A stretch of 24,894 nt of DNA, taken from positions 1-24,894 of the forward strand of contig DAISNS010000017.1 of assembly GCA_036830905.1 (NCBI GenBank), in the 5' to 3' direction. Below are positions 8,261 through 16,884 of the stretch, in pieces (positions within the stretch are counted from its first letter, which is position 1; the number at the start of each line of letters is the position of its first letter). The translations under genes were made by a program, and so were the position numbers. The notes under the pieces were generated by a model, which worked only from the letters and a program-made list of their open reading frames with translations, did no database searches and was not told the origin of the DNA. This DNA is from Thermocaproicibacter sp002397355. Lineage in GTDB: Bacteria > Bacillota > Clostridia > Oscillospirales > Acutalibacteraceae.

Positions 8261-9649
8261 ATGACAGCGGAGCAATTTTACCGTTCGGTCCGGGGAAAAA
8301 CGGTCGCGTTCTGCGGCCTCGGCGGCAGCAACCTGCCGCTGGTCAAGATTTTCGCGCAGCGCGGCGCCGTGGTGACGGCCCGCGACCGGCGCGGCGAGGA
8401 GCAGCTCGGCACCGCGGCGCGTGAGCTGCGGGCGCTCGGCGTCACCCTGGTGACGGGCGACGGTTACCTGAAGGATCTCGGCGAGGAGATCGTTTTCCGC
8501 ACGCCCGGCATGCGCTTCGACCTTCCGGAGCTGCGCGCGGCGCGTCGGCGCGGCGCGGCGGTCACGAGCGAGATGGAGGTCTTCTTCGACCTGTGCCCGT
8601 GCCGCATCGTCGCCGTGACCGGCAGCGACGGCAAGACGACGACGGCCACCATCGTCGCGAAGATTCTGGAGGCCGCGGGCAAAAGAGTGCACCTCGGCGG
8701 GAACATCGGCACGCCGCTTCTGCCGCGGATCGACGGGATCAAGCCGGACGACGTGGTCGTGGCGGAGCTTTCGAGTTTTCAGCTCATCTCCATGCGCCGC
8801 AGCCCGGACGTCGCCGTCGTGACGAACATCACGCCGAACCACCTCGACGTGCACAAGGACATGGCGGAGTATGTGGGAGCGAAGAAGAACATCATCCTCC
8901 ACCAGAACGCTTTCGGCCGCGCCGTGCTGAATGCGGACAACGGCTACACGGCCGCCTTCGCGCGCGAGACGCGCGGGCAGACGCTGCTGTTCAGCCGCCG
9001 GCACCCTGTGGAGCAGGGCGCGTGGATGGACGGGGACGGGGAGATCTTCCTTTCTTTGCCGGGCGGGCGGACGCGCGTGATGAACGCCTCCGACATCCGC
9101 GTTCCCGGCCTGCACAACGTCGAGAACTACCTCGCGGCCGTGTGCGCCGTCTGGGGTATGGCGGGCCCGGAGGAAATCGCCGGCGTGGCGCGCTCGTTCC
9201 CGGGCGTGGAGCACCGCAACGAGTTCGTGCGCGAGCTGGACGGCGTTTCGTATTACAACGATTCCATCGGCACCACGCCCAGCCGCACCATCCGCGGCGC
9301 GCTTTCCCTGTTCGACCGCAAGATCCTGCTCATCGCCGGGGGCTACGACAAGAACATCCCGTTCGATCCGCTCGGCCCGGCCATCGTGGAAAAGGTGAAG
9401 ACGCTGGTGCTGATCGGCGCGACGGCGCCGAAGATCGAGGCCGCCGTGCGGGCCGCGCCCGGCTACCGGGAGGGCGGGCCGGCCATCCTGCACGCCGCCA
9501 CGCTGGAGCAGGCCGTGGCGCTCTGCCGGAAGAACGCGGAGCGCGGCGACGTCGTGATGCTCTCGCCCGCCTGCGCGAGCTTCGACATGTTCCCGAATTT
9601 TGAAACGCGCGGGGAGCGCTTCCGCGAGATTGTGAACGGACTGGAATGA
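8261..9649 (+). CDS. murD: UDP-N-acetylmuramoyl-L-alanine--D-glutamate ligase
   Basis: MurD adds D-glutamate to UDP-MurNAc-L-Ala in cytoplasmic peptidoglycan precursor synthesis. The 462 residues show the Mur ligase order: N-terminal Rossmann-like domain with CGLGGSN (18-24), the ATP loop GSDGKTTT (121-128), NITPNHLDVH (189-198), a candidate carbamylated Lys in GAKKN (near 208), and the C-terminal domain with EHRNEFV and DSIGTTPSRT, ending SPACASFDMFPNFETRGERF, the MurD hallmark. The length fits. AAAGGA lies about 13 bases before the ATG. The gene is the first of a plus-strand cluster and is isolated from the usual dcw division cluster, which occurs in some Clostridia. Confidence 0.96.
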   Translation: MTAEQFYRSVRGKTVAFCGLGGSNLPLVKIFAQRGAVVTARDRRGEEQLGTAARELRALGVTLVTGDGYLKDLGEEIVFRTPGMRFDLPELRAARRRGAAVTSEMEVFFDLCPCRIVAVTGSDGKTTTATIVAKILEAAGKRVHLGGNIGTPLLPRIDGIKPDDVVVAELSSFQLISMRRSPDVAVVTNITPNHLDVHKDMAEYVGAKKNIILHQNAFGRAVLNADNGYTAAFARETRGQTLLFSRRHPVEQGAWMDGDGEIFLSLPGGRTRVMNASDIRVPGLHNVENYLAAVCAVWGMAGPEEIAGVARSFPGVEHRNEFVRELDGVSYYNDSIGTTPSRTIRGALSLFDRKILLIAGGYDKNIPFDPLGPAIVEKVKTLVLIGATAPKIEAAVRAAPGYREGGPAILHAATLEQAVALCRKNAERGDVVMLSPACASFDMFPNFETRGERFREIVNGLE

Positions 9650-9656
9650 TTGTGAT

Positions 9657-9968
9657 ATGACGCGGCATGAGCAACTGAGAGACCGGGTATTCCGCCTTTG
9701 TGCGGCGGACGGCACGCAGGGCGGCGAATCGGGAGTGCGCGCCGTCGCGGAACACGGATTTGCGCCTCTCGCCGGGACCTTTCCCGACGCGCCCGGCAGC
9801 CTGGCCGCCGCGTTCGGGACACCCGCCCCGGCGGTACATATTTTTCCGGAAGAGCATTTCAACTGTACCGGCGCGATCGCGCGGGGAGATTTTCTCGCGG
9901 CCCCGGGGCTGGTCTCGGCGTTCGCGGAGCGGATCGAAGAGAAGAAGGACGGCGCACGGAGGGTATGA
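9657..9968 (+). CDS. Hypothetical 103-residue protein, translationally coupled to GNAT gene
   Basis: I do not recognise this protein. It starts 7 bases after murD and its TGA overlaps the ATG of the acetyltransferase gene as ATGA (9965-9968). That tight spacing on both sides is the main evidence that it is a real gene. It is soluble, begins MTRHEQLRDRVFRLC and has an Ala/Gly/Pro-rich middle. It has no signal peptide, membrane segment or metal-binding cluster. The Shine-Dalgarno is weak (TGGAAT about 11 bases upstream), so translation may depend on coupling to murD. Confidence 0.5.
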   Translation: MTRHEQLRDRVFRLCAADGTQGGESGVRAVAEHGFAPLAGTFPDAPGSLAAAFGTPAPAVHIFPEEHFNCTGAIARGDFLAAPGLVSAFAERIEEKKDGARRV

Positions 9969-10705
9969 TCCATAGAATTGAGTCCGGCGCGCCGGACGTG
10001 CCGCCCGGTTCGCCGTTCGGCTGCAAGATCCTGGCGGCTGCAAACGCCTACGGCGTTTCGGAGCCGTTCGCGCAGTTTTGGCGGCAGGACGGCGGCGCGG
10101 CGCTCGCGGCCGTGGACGGTGAAGGCGTTCTGCTGGAGGGGGCCGCCCCCGCGGACTGGGAGGAGCTCCGCCGGCTCCTGGGCGCGCTCGGCCTGCGGCG
10201 GATCTGCTGCCCTGCGGAAGCGGCGGAGCGCTCCGGACTGCCCGTTTCCCGGCGCGGGGAGATCATGGCCCTGCAAATGCCTCCGCTTGTTCCCGACGGG
10301 GTGCGGCTCGTGGAGAATCCCGGTCCGCGGGAAATCCACGCGCTTTTGCAGCAGGCGGAAAGCAGCTCGTTCCCGGTGCCGGAGTTCGAGCCGTTTTACC
10401 TCGACCTTTCCCACCGCACGCGGCACGGCGTGGCGCTTTCCTACGGCGTCTCCGCCGGAAAGATCCTCGCCGCCTGCGCGGTGTGCTCCGCCGTCACGGC
10501 GGAAGCGGCCGTCGTTTCCGCCGTGGCGTGCGCGCCGGGCTTCCGCCGCCGCGGGTACGGCGGCGCGTCCGTCGCCGCTCTCGCGCGGAGGCTGGACGGG
10601 AGAAAGATTTTCGTTTTCCGCGCGGAAGGTGAAAACCAGGAGTTTTACCGGTCGCTCGGTTTCCGCCGCTGCGGCGGCTGGGCCGAGATTGCAGTCGGAA
10701 CATAG
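9965..10705 (+). CDS. GNAT-family N-acetyltransferase
   Basis: The protein has 246 residues. The C-terminal half is a GNAT fold: strand VVSAVACAPGF leads into the acetyl-CoA pyrophosphate loop FRRRGYGG (R-x-x-G-x-G/A type), followed by IFVFRAEGENQEFYRSLGFRRCGGW, the usual ENQEFYRSLGF end motif. The N-terminal half (about 1-110) is a divergent domain seen in two-domain GNATs and may shape the acceptor site. The substrate cannot be told from sequence. It overlaps the preceding ORF by ATGA and lies 82 bases before the PLP enzyme gene, suggesting one transcript with murD. Confidence 0.82.
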   Translation: MIHRIESGAPDVPPGSPFGCKILAAANAYGVSEPFAQFWRQDGGAALAAVDGEGVLLEGAAPADWEELRRLLGALGLRRICCPAEAAERSGLPVSRRGEIMALQMPPLVPDGVRLVENPGPREIHALLQQAESSSFPVPEFEPFYLDLSHRTRHGVALSYGVSAGKILAACAVCSAVTAEAAVVSAVACAPGFRRRGYGGASVAALARRLDGRKIFVFRAEGENQEFYRSLGFRRCGGWAEIAVGT

Positions 10706-10787
10706 GCTCCTTCGCTTTTCGAAAGGAACGTGAGGGCGCGTCGCGCGCACGGACGCGGAAAAATCATAAAGAACAGGGGAATCGTTT

Positions 10788-12056
10788 TTGTATCCATATT
10801 TTAAAATCGATCCGAGAATCGAAAAGGCCGCGGAGCGGGCCGAAGCGCTGGCGGAGCCGCAGTTCCGGGAAATCGGGGCGACGGCCGACTGGAACGAGCA
10901 GAAGATGCTGGCCGCGTTCGTGAAAAACCGCGTGAGCGAAAGCCACTTCGCGGCTTCCACGGGCTACGGCTACGGCGACCGGGGCCGCGAGACGCTCGAC
11001 CGCGTTTTCGCTGATGCGTTCGGCGCGGAGGACGCGCTCGTGCGGCACAATTTCGTCAGCGGCACGCACGCGCTGACGGTGGCGCTGTTCGGCGTCCTCC
11101 GCCCCGGCGACACCATGCTCAGCGTCACGGGCATCCCGTACGACACGCTCCGGCCGGTGATCGGCCTCGCGGGCGACGGCAACGGCTCGCTGAAGGAATT
11201 CGGCATCCGCTACGAACAGTTGGAGCTCACTCCGGAGGGGCGGCCGGACTACGCGGAGATCGGGCGGCGCGTCGGCCCGCGGGTCCGCATGGTGTATATC
11301 CAGCGCTCGCGCGGGTACAGCCTGCGCCCGTCGCTTTCCGTGGAGGAGATCGGCAGGATCGCGGAGATCGCGAAGCGCAAAGCGCCGGACTGCATCGTGA
11401 TGGTGGACAACTGCTACGGCGAATTCGTCCAGCGCGACGAGCCGGTTTCGCACGGGGCGGACCTGATGGCGGGCTCGCTCATCAAAAACCCGGGCGGCGG
11501 CATCGCGCCCACGGGCGGGTATATCGCCGGGCGGAAAGACCTGGTGGAGAGCTGCGCCTACCGCCTGACGGCGCCCGGCGTGGGCCGGGAGGTCGGCGCG
11601 ACGCTCGGCAACAACCGGGAGCTTTTCATGGGAGCGTTCCGCGCTCCCGTCGTGACGGGCGAGGCGCTGAAAACAGCCGTGTTCACGGCGGCGCTGTTCC
11701 GGCAGTTCGGCTATCGGGTCTCGCCGCGCTTCGACGAACCGCGCGCCGACATCATCCAGACGGTGGAGCTTGGAGACGAAGCCTCGCTCGTCGCGTTTTG
11801 CCGCGGCGTGCAGCGCGGCGCGCCGGTCGATTCGTTCGTGACGCCGGAGCCGTGGGACATGCCGGGCTACGGCTGCAAGGTCATCATGGCGGCGGGCGCG
11901 TTTACGCTCGGCGCCTCCATCGAGCTTTCGGCCGACGCCCCGCTGCGCGAGCCGTACGCCGCGTGGATGCAGGGCGCTCTCAACTACCCGAGCGGGCGCC
12001 TCGGGGCGATGCTCGCCGCGCAGTCCATGCTGGAGGAGGGCGCGTTGAAGCCGTGA
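10788..12056 (+). CDS. PLP-dependent methionine gamma-lyase family protein (YnbB-like)
   Basis: This 422-residue fold-type I PLP enzyme belongs to the 'Met_gamma_lyase/aluminium resistance' family that includes Bacillus subtilis YnbB. Motifs: TGYGYGDRGRETLDRVFADAFGAEDALVR at 58-86, the SGTHAL cofactor-binding loop (91-96), MVDNCYGEF with the Asp that contacts the PLP ring nitrogen (Asp207), and the Schiff-base lysine in GSLIKNPGGG (Lys233). The family name implies C-S lyase chemistry on sulfur amino acids, but its physiological substrate is poorly settled. The start is TTG, chosen because AGGGGA sits 7 bases upstream (10775-10780) and the N-terminus MYPYFKIDPRI then fits the family. It is probably the last gene of the murD cluster. 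Confidence 0.88.
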   Translation: MYPYFKIDPRIEKAAERAEALAEPQFREIGATADWNEQKMLAAFVKNRVSESHFAASTGYGYGDRGRETLDRVFADAFGAEDALVRHNFVSGTHALTVALFGVLRPGDTMLSVTGIPYDTLRPVIGLAGDGNGSLKEFGIRYEQLELTPEGRPDYAEIGRRVGPRVRMVYIQRSRGYSLRPSLSVEEIGRIAEIAKRKAPDCIVMVDNCYGEFVQRDEPVSHGADLMAGSLIKNPGGGIAPTGGYIAGRKDLVESCAYRLTAPGVGREVGATLGNNRELFMGAFRAPVVTGEALKTAVFTAALFRQFGYRVSPRFDEPRADIIQTVELGDEASLVAFCRGVQRGAPVDSFVTPEPWDMPGYGCKVIMAAGAFTLGASIELSADAPLREPYAAWMQGALNYPSGRLGAMLAAQSMLEEGALKP

Positions 12057-12057
12057 G

Positions 12058-12105
12058 CCCGGGGCTTTCGGGGCGCGCGGAGCCGCCGTCCCGAAACGCG
12101 CCGGG
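12058..12105. terminator. Weak hairpin between convergent genes
   Basis: TTTCGGG (12066-12072) pairs with CCCGAAA (12090-12096), flanked by CCCGG and CCGGG arms (12058-12062, 12101-12105) with an internal loop. It sits between the convergent PLP-enzyme and ABC exporter genes, but neither side has a good T tract. Confidence 0.3.
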
Positions 12106-12113
12106 GATTTGCG

Positions 12114-13928
12114 CTATACCCTGGCACGGCTTTTTTCCCGGATTCCCTCCAGCACCATGCTGCGATAGATCCCATTTTGCTGCATCAGCTCGGCGTGGCT
12201 GCCGGTTTCCACAATCCGGCCGTGCCGCAGCACGAAGATTTTGTCGGCGTTCCGGATTGTGGAAAGCCGGTGCGCGATCATCAGCGTCGTTCTGCCTTTC
12301 GAGACATTCGCAATCGCCCGCTGAATCAGCATTTCGGTCTGCGAATCGATATTGGCGGTCGCCTCGTCCAGCACGATGACGGAAGGGCTGTGCGCGACGG
12401 CCCGCGCGAACGAAAGCAGCTGGCGCTGCCCCGCCGACAGGGTGCTGCCCCGCTCCGTCACGGGCGCGCGGCGGCGCCCCGGCAGGCTGTCCACGAAGTC
12501 CCGGGCGCAGGCGACGTCAAGCGCCTGTTCGACGGCGGGGGCGGGCAGCGTGTCGTCCAGCGAAATATTCTGTTCCACCGTTCCGGAAAAAAGGAAGACG
12601 TCCTGCAGGACGACGGCGATGTTGCGCCGCAGGTCCCGTTTCCGGATGCTGTCGATGTCGATGCCGTCGATGAGGATCTTCCCTTTCTGAACCTTGTAAA
12701 ACCCGCTTACAAGGCTGATGATCGTCGTTTTGCCCGCGCCGGTTTCGCCGACAAAAGCCGCGGTCTGGCCCGCGGAGACGGTGAAGCTGACGTCCTTGAG
12801 AACCCAGTCCCGGTTATTGTATGCGAACCAGACGTGGCGGAACTCGATGTCGCCGCGGAGGCGGTCCACATGGACGCCCTCGTCCAGATGCTCCAGCGTT
12901 TCCCGCTGGTCGAGCAGCTCGAAGATACGGTCGGCGGAAACAAAGGCGGACTGGATGCTGGTGTAGCTGTCGGCCAGATTGGAAATAGGGTCGAAAAACT
13001 GCTTGACATAGGTCGTAAACGCGTACAGCACCCCGATCTGCAGCGTCTGGCCGGCAATTTCGCCCATCCCGTACCAGATCAGGACCGCAACCGTCAGGTT
13101 TTCGAAAACGAGCGACGCCGGCTTGAGGAAGCTGTTCATCCAGACCTGGAACGAAGTCACTTGGTAATACTCGTCGTTGAGCTTCGTAAAATTCTTTTTC
13201 CGTTCCTTTTCCCCGTGGAAGATCTGGATCAGCCGGATGCCCGAAAGCGTTTCCGCCATGAAGCCGTTGATATGGCCGATGAGGGACTTCATCCTGCGGA
13301 AATTTTCCTTAACCTTCTTGCGGAGCAGGAAAATGACCATGAACATGGCGGGCAGAACGCAGAACGACACGAGAGTCAGCCGCACGTCCATGGCCAGCAT
13401 CGCCCCGACAATGCCCAGGATCAGGAATACGTCCTGAAACAGGCTGAGCAGAACGTCCGTGTAAAGCTCGCTTACCGCCTCCACGTCGTTGGTGGCCCGG
13501 GTAATCAGGCTGCCGGAAGAGGTCTTGTCCAGGTAGCGCAGCGGCAGCAGCTGGATGGTCTTGAAGACCCGGCCGCGCAGATTCCGGATGATTTCCTGAC
13601 CGGCCCTGTTGATTAGATTGGCCTGCGCGATGCTGAAAAAGCCGCTGAGCGCCACCATGACAAAATAAAGGATCCCCATCGCCGGCAGCGAGTAAAACCC
13701 CCGCTGTGGCACGCGGCGCACAAGAAAGTCGTCAATGACGGTTTTCAGGATATACGGCTTAGCCAGCATCGCCCCGTTCACCAGCAGCACGCAGACGGCG
13801 GCCAGCGCGATGCGGGGCATCTGCGGCCGGTTGAGCGCCATCAGCCTCAGAAACGTGTGGCGTTTATGGGAGACGGCCGTTTTCCGCTCCCCGGCTTTCG
13901 GGATGGAACTGGTCTTCGTAGATGGCAC
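12114..13928 (-). CDS. ABC exporter half-transporter, catalytically competent NBD (second gene of pair)
   Basis: The 604-residue protein has an exporter-type six-helix membrane domain (about 30-330) followed by a nucleotide-binding domain: Walker A GETGAGKTT (394-402), signature LSAGQ (497-501, Ala in place of the first Gly), Walker B VIVLDE with catalytic Glu522, and switch His553 in IAHR. It resembles the YheH/LmrD/BmrD partner of heterodimeric exporters in Firmicutes. The start is GTG at 13928, chosen for a perfect AAGGAGG (13937-13943) eight bases upstream. This makes the gene overlap the end of its partner by 65 bases. Substrates of such exporters range from drugs to lipids and peptides; sequence alone does not tell. 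Confidence 0.9.
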   Translation of the reverse strand: MPSTKTSSIPKAGERKTAVSHKRHTFLRLMALNRPQMPRIALAAVCVLLVNGAMLAKPYILKTVIDDFLVRRVPQRGFYSLPAMGILYFVMVALSGFFSIAQANLINRAGQEIIRNLRGRVFKTIQLLPLRYLDKTSSGSLITRATNDVEAVSELYTDVLLSLFQDVFLILGIVGAMLAMDVRLTLVSFCVLPAMFMVIFLLRKKVKENFRRMKSLIGHINGFMAETLSGIRLIQIFHGEKERKKNFTKLNDEYYQVTSFQVWMNSFLKPASLVFENLTVAVLIWYGMGEIAGQTLQIGVLYAFTTYVKQFFDPISNLADSYTSIQSAFVSADRIFELLDQRETLEHLDEGVHVDRLRGDIEFRHVWFAYNNRDWVLKDVSFTVSAGQTAAFVGETGAGKTTIISLVSGFYKVQKGKILIDGIDIDSIRKRDLRRNIAVVLQDVFLFSGTVEQNISLDDTLPAPAVEQALDVACARDFVDSLPGRRRAPVTERGSTLSAGQRQLLSFARAVAHSPSVIVLDEATANIDSQTEMLIQRAIANVSKGRTTLMIAHRLSTIRNADKIFVLRHGRIVETGSHAELMQQNGIYRSMVLEGIREKSRARV

Positions 13929-15621
13929 GGTAAAGCCCTCCTTTTTCAAGCAACTGCCCGTGTGTTCCCCGTTCGCGGATGCGGCCCCCGTCGAGCACCA
14001 GGATCTGGTCGGCGTTCCGGACGGCCGAAATCCGGCCCGCAATGATGACGGTGGTTTTATGGGCCCGCACGCGCCGCAGATTCTTCAGGATCCGCGCCTC
14101 GGTGACGGTGTCCACCGCGGAAAGCGCGTCGTCGAGCACCAGGATTTCGGGGTTTCTCACCAGCGCCCGCGCAATGGAGATCCGCTGCTTCTGCCCGCCG
14201 GAAAGGTTGACGCCGCGTTCGCCCAGAACCGTTTCAAAACCTTTCGGCAGCGCGAGGATATCCTGCTCGATGCAGCTGTCCCGGGCCGCCCGGCGGATTT
14301 CCTCCCCGGAGTAGCCCTCTTTGAAAAAGCGGATGTTGTCGGCCACCGTAGCGCGGAACAGGAAATTATCCTGCGGGACGAAGCCGAAGCCGTTCCGCAG
14401 CGTTTCCAGCCGGAACGCGTTGAGGTCCGTCCCGCCGATGAAAATACGGCCGTCCCCGACGTTGTACATCCGCAGCAGCAGGTTTACCAGCGTGCTCTTG
14501 CCGGAGCCCGTCTTGCCGATGATGCCCAGCGTGCGGCCGGCGGGGAGCAGCAGGCTGACATCGCTGAGCGCCTGCCGGTCCGAGCCCGGGTAGGCAAACG
14601 AAAGATCCCGGATTTCCACCGAGCCTTCCGCCGGAAATTCATCCACCGTGCCGCTGTCGCGGATTTTAGGCTCCACGTCAAGGATTTCGTTGAGCCGCGT
14701 GAGCGAGGCCATACCCCGCTGCAGGATATTGATGACGCGGCCGATGGAGAGCACGGGCCCCAGGATCATCGAGAGGTAGCCGTTGAACGCGACGAAATCC
14801 CCCAGCGAAATCGTGCCGTTCAGCACCATGCCGCCGCCCCAGATCAGGTTCAACACGAAGCTGACGGTAAAGCACAGCTCGATCAGCGGCGAAAGGGACG
14901 CCGATACCCTGACCATGCTAAGGTTGCTCTCCACCATCCGGTCGTTCAGCTTTTCAAACCTTTCGACCTCTCCGTCCTCCTGCACATACGCCTTGATGAC
15001 CCGGATGCCGTTGATGTTCTCGTTGACGCGGTCCGAAATAGCGGCAAAGTTCTCCTGCACCTTTCCGAACCGCCTGCGGACCATCTTTCCGATCTGGTAC
15101 ATCACGGCCACGATGACGGGAATGGGGAGCAGCGACAGCAGCGTCAGGCGCCAGCTGACGGCGTTGGCCATCGAATAAACCGAAATCGCGCAGACGGCGA
15201 CGCCGTTGATGGCCATTGACATCGCGGGCCCGAACGTCTGGCGCACCGCGTTGATGTCGTTGATGGCGTAGGCGATCAGGTCGCCCGTCTTCCGCTGGCT
15301 GTAAAACTCCGGGGAGAGCCGCTGGAAATGGTCGAACAGCTTTTCCCTTAGGCCGCATTCGAGCTTCCGCGCGTTGCCGATGACCAGATTCCGCCAAAGG
15401 TAGGTAAACGCGAACGTGCCGGCGGCGATGAGCAGGATCAGGACAAGGTTCCGGTAAACCGCGCGCGGCAGAAACCCCTTCTCCTTCAGGATATCGACCG
15501 TGTTGCCGAGCACCTTGGGGAAAAGCGTCTGGACGTACGAGGAAAGCAACATAAAAAAGATACCGGCTATGTAGGAAAACCGGTGGTTTCGAAGAAATCG
15601 CAGAACGTAATTTTTTGCCAT
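13864..15621 (-). CDS. ABC exporter half-transporter with degenerate ATP site (first gene of pair)
   Basis: The 585-residue protein has a six-helix exporter membrane domain (about 12-310) and a C-terminal NBD: Walker A GKTGSGKST (369-377), canonical signature LSGGQ (473-477), Walker B ILVLDD in which the catalytic Glu is Asp498, and IIAGR at the switch where His is replaced by Gly529. The hydrolysis-competent elements are thus missing here but present in the partner, as in YheI/LmrC/BmrC-type subunits. The start ATG at 15621 has GGAGAGGGG six bases upstream; an in-frame ATG two codons earlier would leave no spacer. It follows the LacI-type gene by 41 bases on the same strand. Confidence 0.9.
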   Translation of the reverse strand: MAKNYVLRFLRNHRFSYIAGIFFMLLSSYVQTLFPKVLGNTVDILKEKGFLPRAVYRNLVLILLIAAGTFAFTYLWRNLVIGNARKLECGLREKLFDHFQRLSPEFYSQRKTGDLIAYAINDINAVRQTFGPAMSMAINGVAVCAISVYSMANAVSWRLTLLSLLPIPVIVAVMYQIGKMVRRRFGKVQENFAAISDRVNENINGIRVIKAYVQEDGEVERFEKLNDRMVESNLSMVRVSASLSPLIELCFTVSFVLNLIWGGGMVLNGTISLGDFVAFNGYLSMILGPVLSIGRVINILQRGMASLTRLNEILDVEPKIRDSGTVDEFPAEGSVEIRDLSFAYPGSDRQALSDVSLLLPAGRTLGIIGKTGSGKSTLVNLLLRMYNVGDGRIFIGGTDLNAFRLETLRNGFGFVPQDNFLFRATVADNIRFFKEGYSGEEIRRAARDSCIEQDILALPKGFETVLGERGVNLSGGQKQRISIARALVRNPEILVLDDALSAVDTVTEARILKNLRRVRAHKTTVIIAGRISAVRNADQILVLDGGRIRERGTHGQLLEKGGLYRAIYEDQFHPESRGAENGRLP

Positions 15622-15662
15622 GGGCATCCCCTCTCCGCTCTTCCGCTTCACGCGCGGAAATT

Positions 15663-16658
15663 TCACAAAAGCGGGCGCACCGAGTCCCGCTCGACGAGCG
15701 TGCCGCCGACGAGTATGCTTTCCGCCGGCTTCTCCGGCTCCGCGAGCCGTTTGCGGAGCAGGTCGGCCGCCGCCCTGCAGGCGTAGCCGATATGCATCTC
15801 CATCGTAGTCAGCGCCGGGATGCAGAGCGACGACATCTCGGTGTTCCCGCCGCCCACGACGGAAAGGTCGCCCGGCACGCGGACACCCTTTTCAAACAGG
15901 AACTGGATCAGTTTGGCGGCCGTGTAGTCCCCCTGGCAGATAACGGCCGTGGGACCTTGGCCGCTTCGGACCAGCTCCAGAATCCTTTGCTCCGCGTCCC
16001 CGTTTCCGCAGACAAAAAGCCCGCGGTCCGCCGCAAGGCCGTGGTCCTCCAGCGCCGCGGCGATGCCGAGCGTCTTCTCTCGGCTGACATACCCGTCGGC
16101 GCAGCCCAGATATCCGATTTTCCGGTGCCCTTGCCGGATCAGAAATTCACAGAGCTGGTAGCCGGCGTTGTTGAAGTTGTACCAGACGCTGTCGCAGTCG
16201 GCCGACGGGACATAGCCGGCGTAAAGCACACAGTTCCGGTTCCCCTTCATCACGCGTTTTCGGTAGCCGGCGTCGAAGCGGCCGACCCATACGACGCCGT
16301 CGTAAGCGGTGCCCCGCGTGATTTTCCGCGGCATGTCCTGCTGTTCCCCCTGCAGGTCTTTGTCCACGAATTCGAGGTCGTATTCGCATCCGGCCTCCTG
16401 CAGCGCCTGCTCCATGTCTTGGATCATGATGCTGTAGTTGCTGTTGTCCTGGACGTACGGCTTCCGATGCAGCACCAGCACCCGCGCGGCTTTCTCCGCT
16501 TTCGGTCTGAAATAGCGCAGTTCGCTGGCTTTTTGCAGGATGCGGTTCCGCAGCTCGCCGCTGACGCCGTCGTGCCCCGAAAGCGCCCGGCTGACGGAAA
16601 TCGTCGAGATATTCAGCGCCTTTGCGATATCGGACATTGTGGTTTTGTCTTCCCTCAT
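15663..16658 (-). CDS. LacI-family transcriptional regulator
   Basis: This 331-residue protein has the LacI N-terminal helix-turn-helix and hinge (TTMSDIAKALNISTISVSRALSG, about 6-28; VSGELRNRILQKASELRY) and a periplasmic-binding-protein-like effector domain (YDGVVWVGR, GHRKIGYLGC, PTAVICQGD, VPGDLSVVGGGN). Such proteins usually sense a sugar or nucleoside and repress nearby transport or catabolic genes. The start at 16658 is preceded by GAGGGATAGG; upstream in-frame ATGs lack a ribosome-binding site. It is the first gene of an operon with the two exporter genes. Its promoter contains palindromic sequence, so autoregulation is plausible. Confidence 0.92.
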   Translation of the reverse strand: MREDKTTMSDIAKALNISTISVSRALSGHDGVSGELRNRILQKASELRYFRPKAEKAARVLVLHRKPYVQDNSNYSIMIQDMEQALQEAGCEYDLEFVDKDLQGEQQDMPRKITRGTAYDGVVWVGRFDAGYRKRVMKGNRNCVLYAGYVPSADCDSVWYNFNNAGYQLCEFLIRQGHRKIGYLGCADGYVSREKTLGIAAALEDHGLAADRGLFVCGNGDAEQRILELVRSGQGPTAVICQGDYTAAKLIQFLFEKGVRVPGDLSVVGGGNTEMSSLCIPALTTMEMHIGYACRAAADLLRKRLAEPEKPAESILVGGTLVERDSVRPLL

Positions 16659-16694
16659 GCCTATCCCTCTCAATCCGGCGTAACGTAACATATT

Positions 16695-16727
16695 AGGTAT
16701 TATACCTCAAAACATAACGTTGGTAAA
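16695..16727 (-). promoter_or_regulatory. Promoter and candidate operator of the lacI-type gene and ABC operon
   Basis: On the minus strand TTTACC (16722-16727) and a perfect TATAAT (16699-16704) are 17 bases apart, about 40 bases before the start codon. The -10 box is embedded in a 13-bp palindrome AGGTAT-T-ATACCT (16695-16707). AACGTT and TAACGTAA elements (16682-16720) flank it. Binding by the encoded LacI-type protein is an inference. Confidence 0.6.
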
Positions 16728-16808
16728 GCAATTTTTACCGTTTTTCTACCGTACATTTTTCCAGCGCGTGCCCGGCGAGGGCGCGCACTGAAGCTGTAGG
16801 CCCGGGGC

Positions 16809-16837
16809 TTGCAGGCGCGTTGATTTTCCGGTATAAT
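16809..16837 (+). promoter_or_regulatory. Promoter of tRNA-Leu
   Basis: TTGCAG (16809-16814) and TATAAT (16832-16837) are 17 bases apart, about 45 bases before the mature tRNA. Confidence 0.65.
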
Positions 16838-16884
16838 AATAACCATGGGAAACCGCTGGGGGAGAGTTTGCGCCTTCGGCACAC

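Noticed and set aside
8072..10960. 962-codon minus-strand frame
   Set aside because: It lies opposite murD, the 103-aa gene and the GNAT gene and shows only low-complexity translation.
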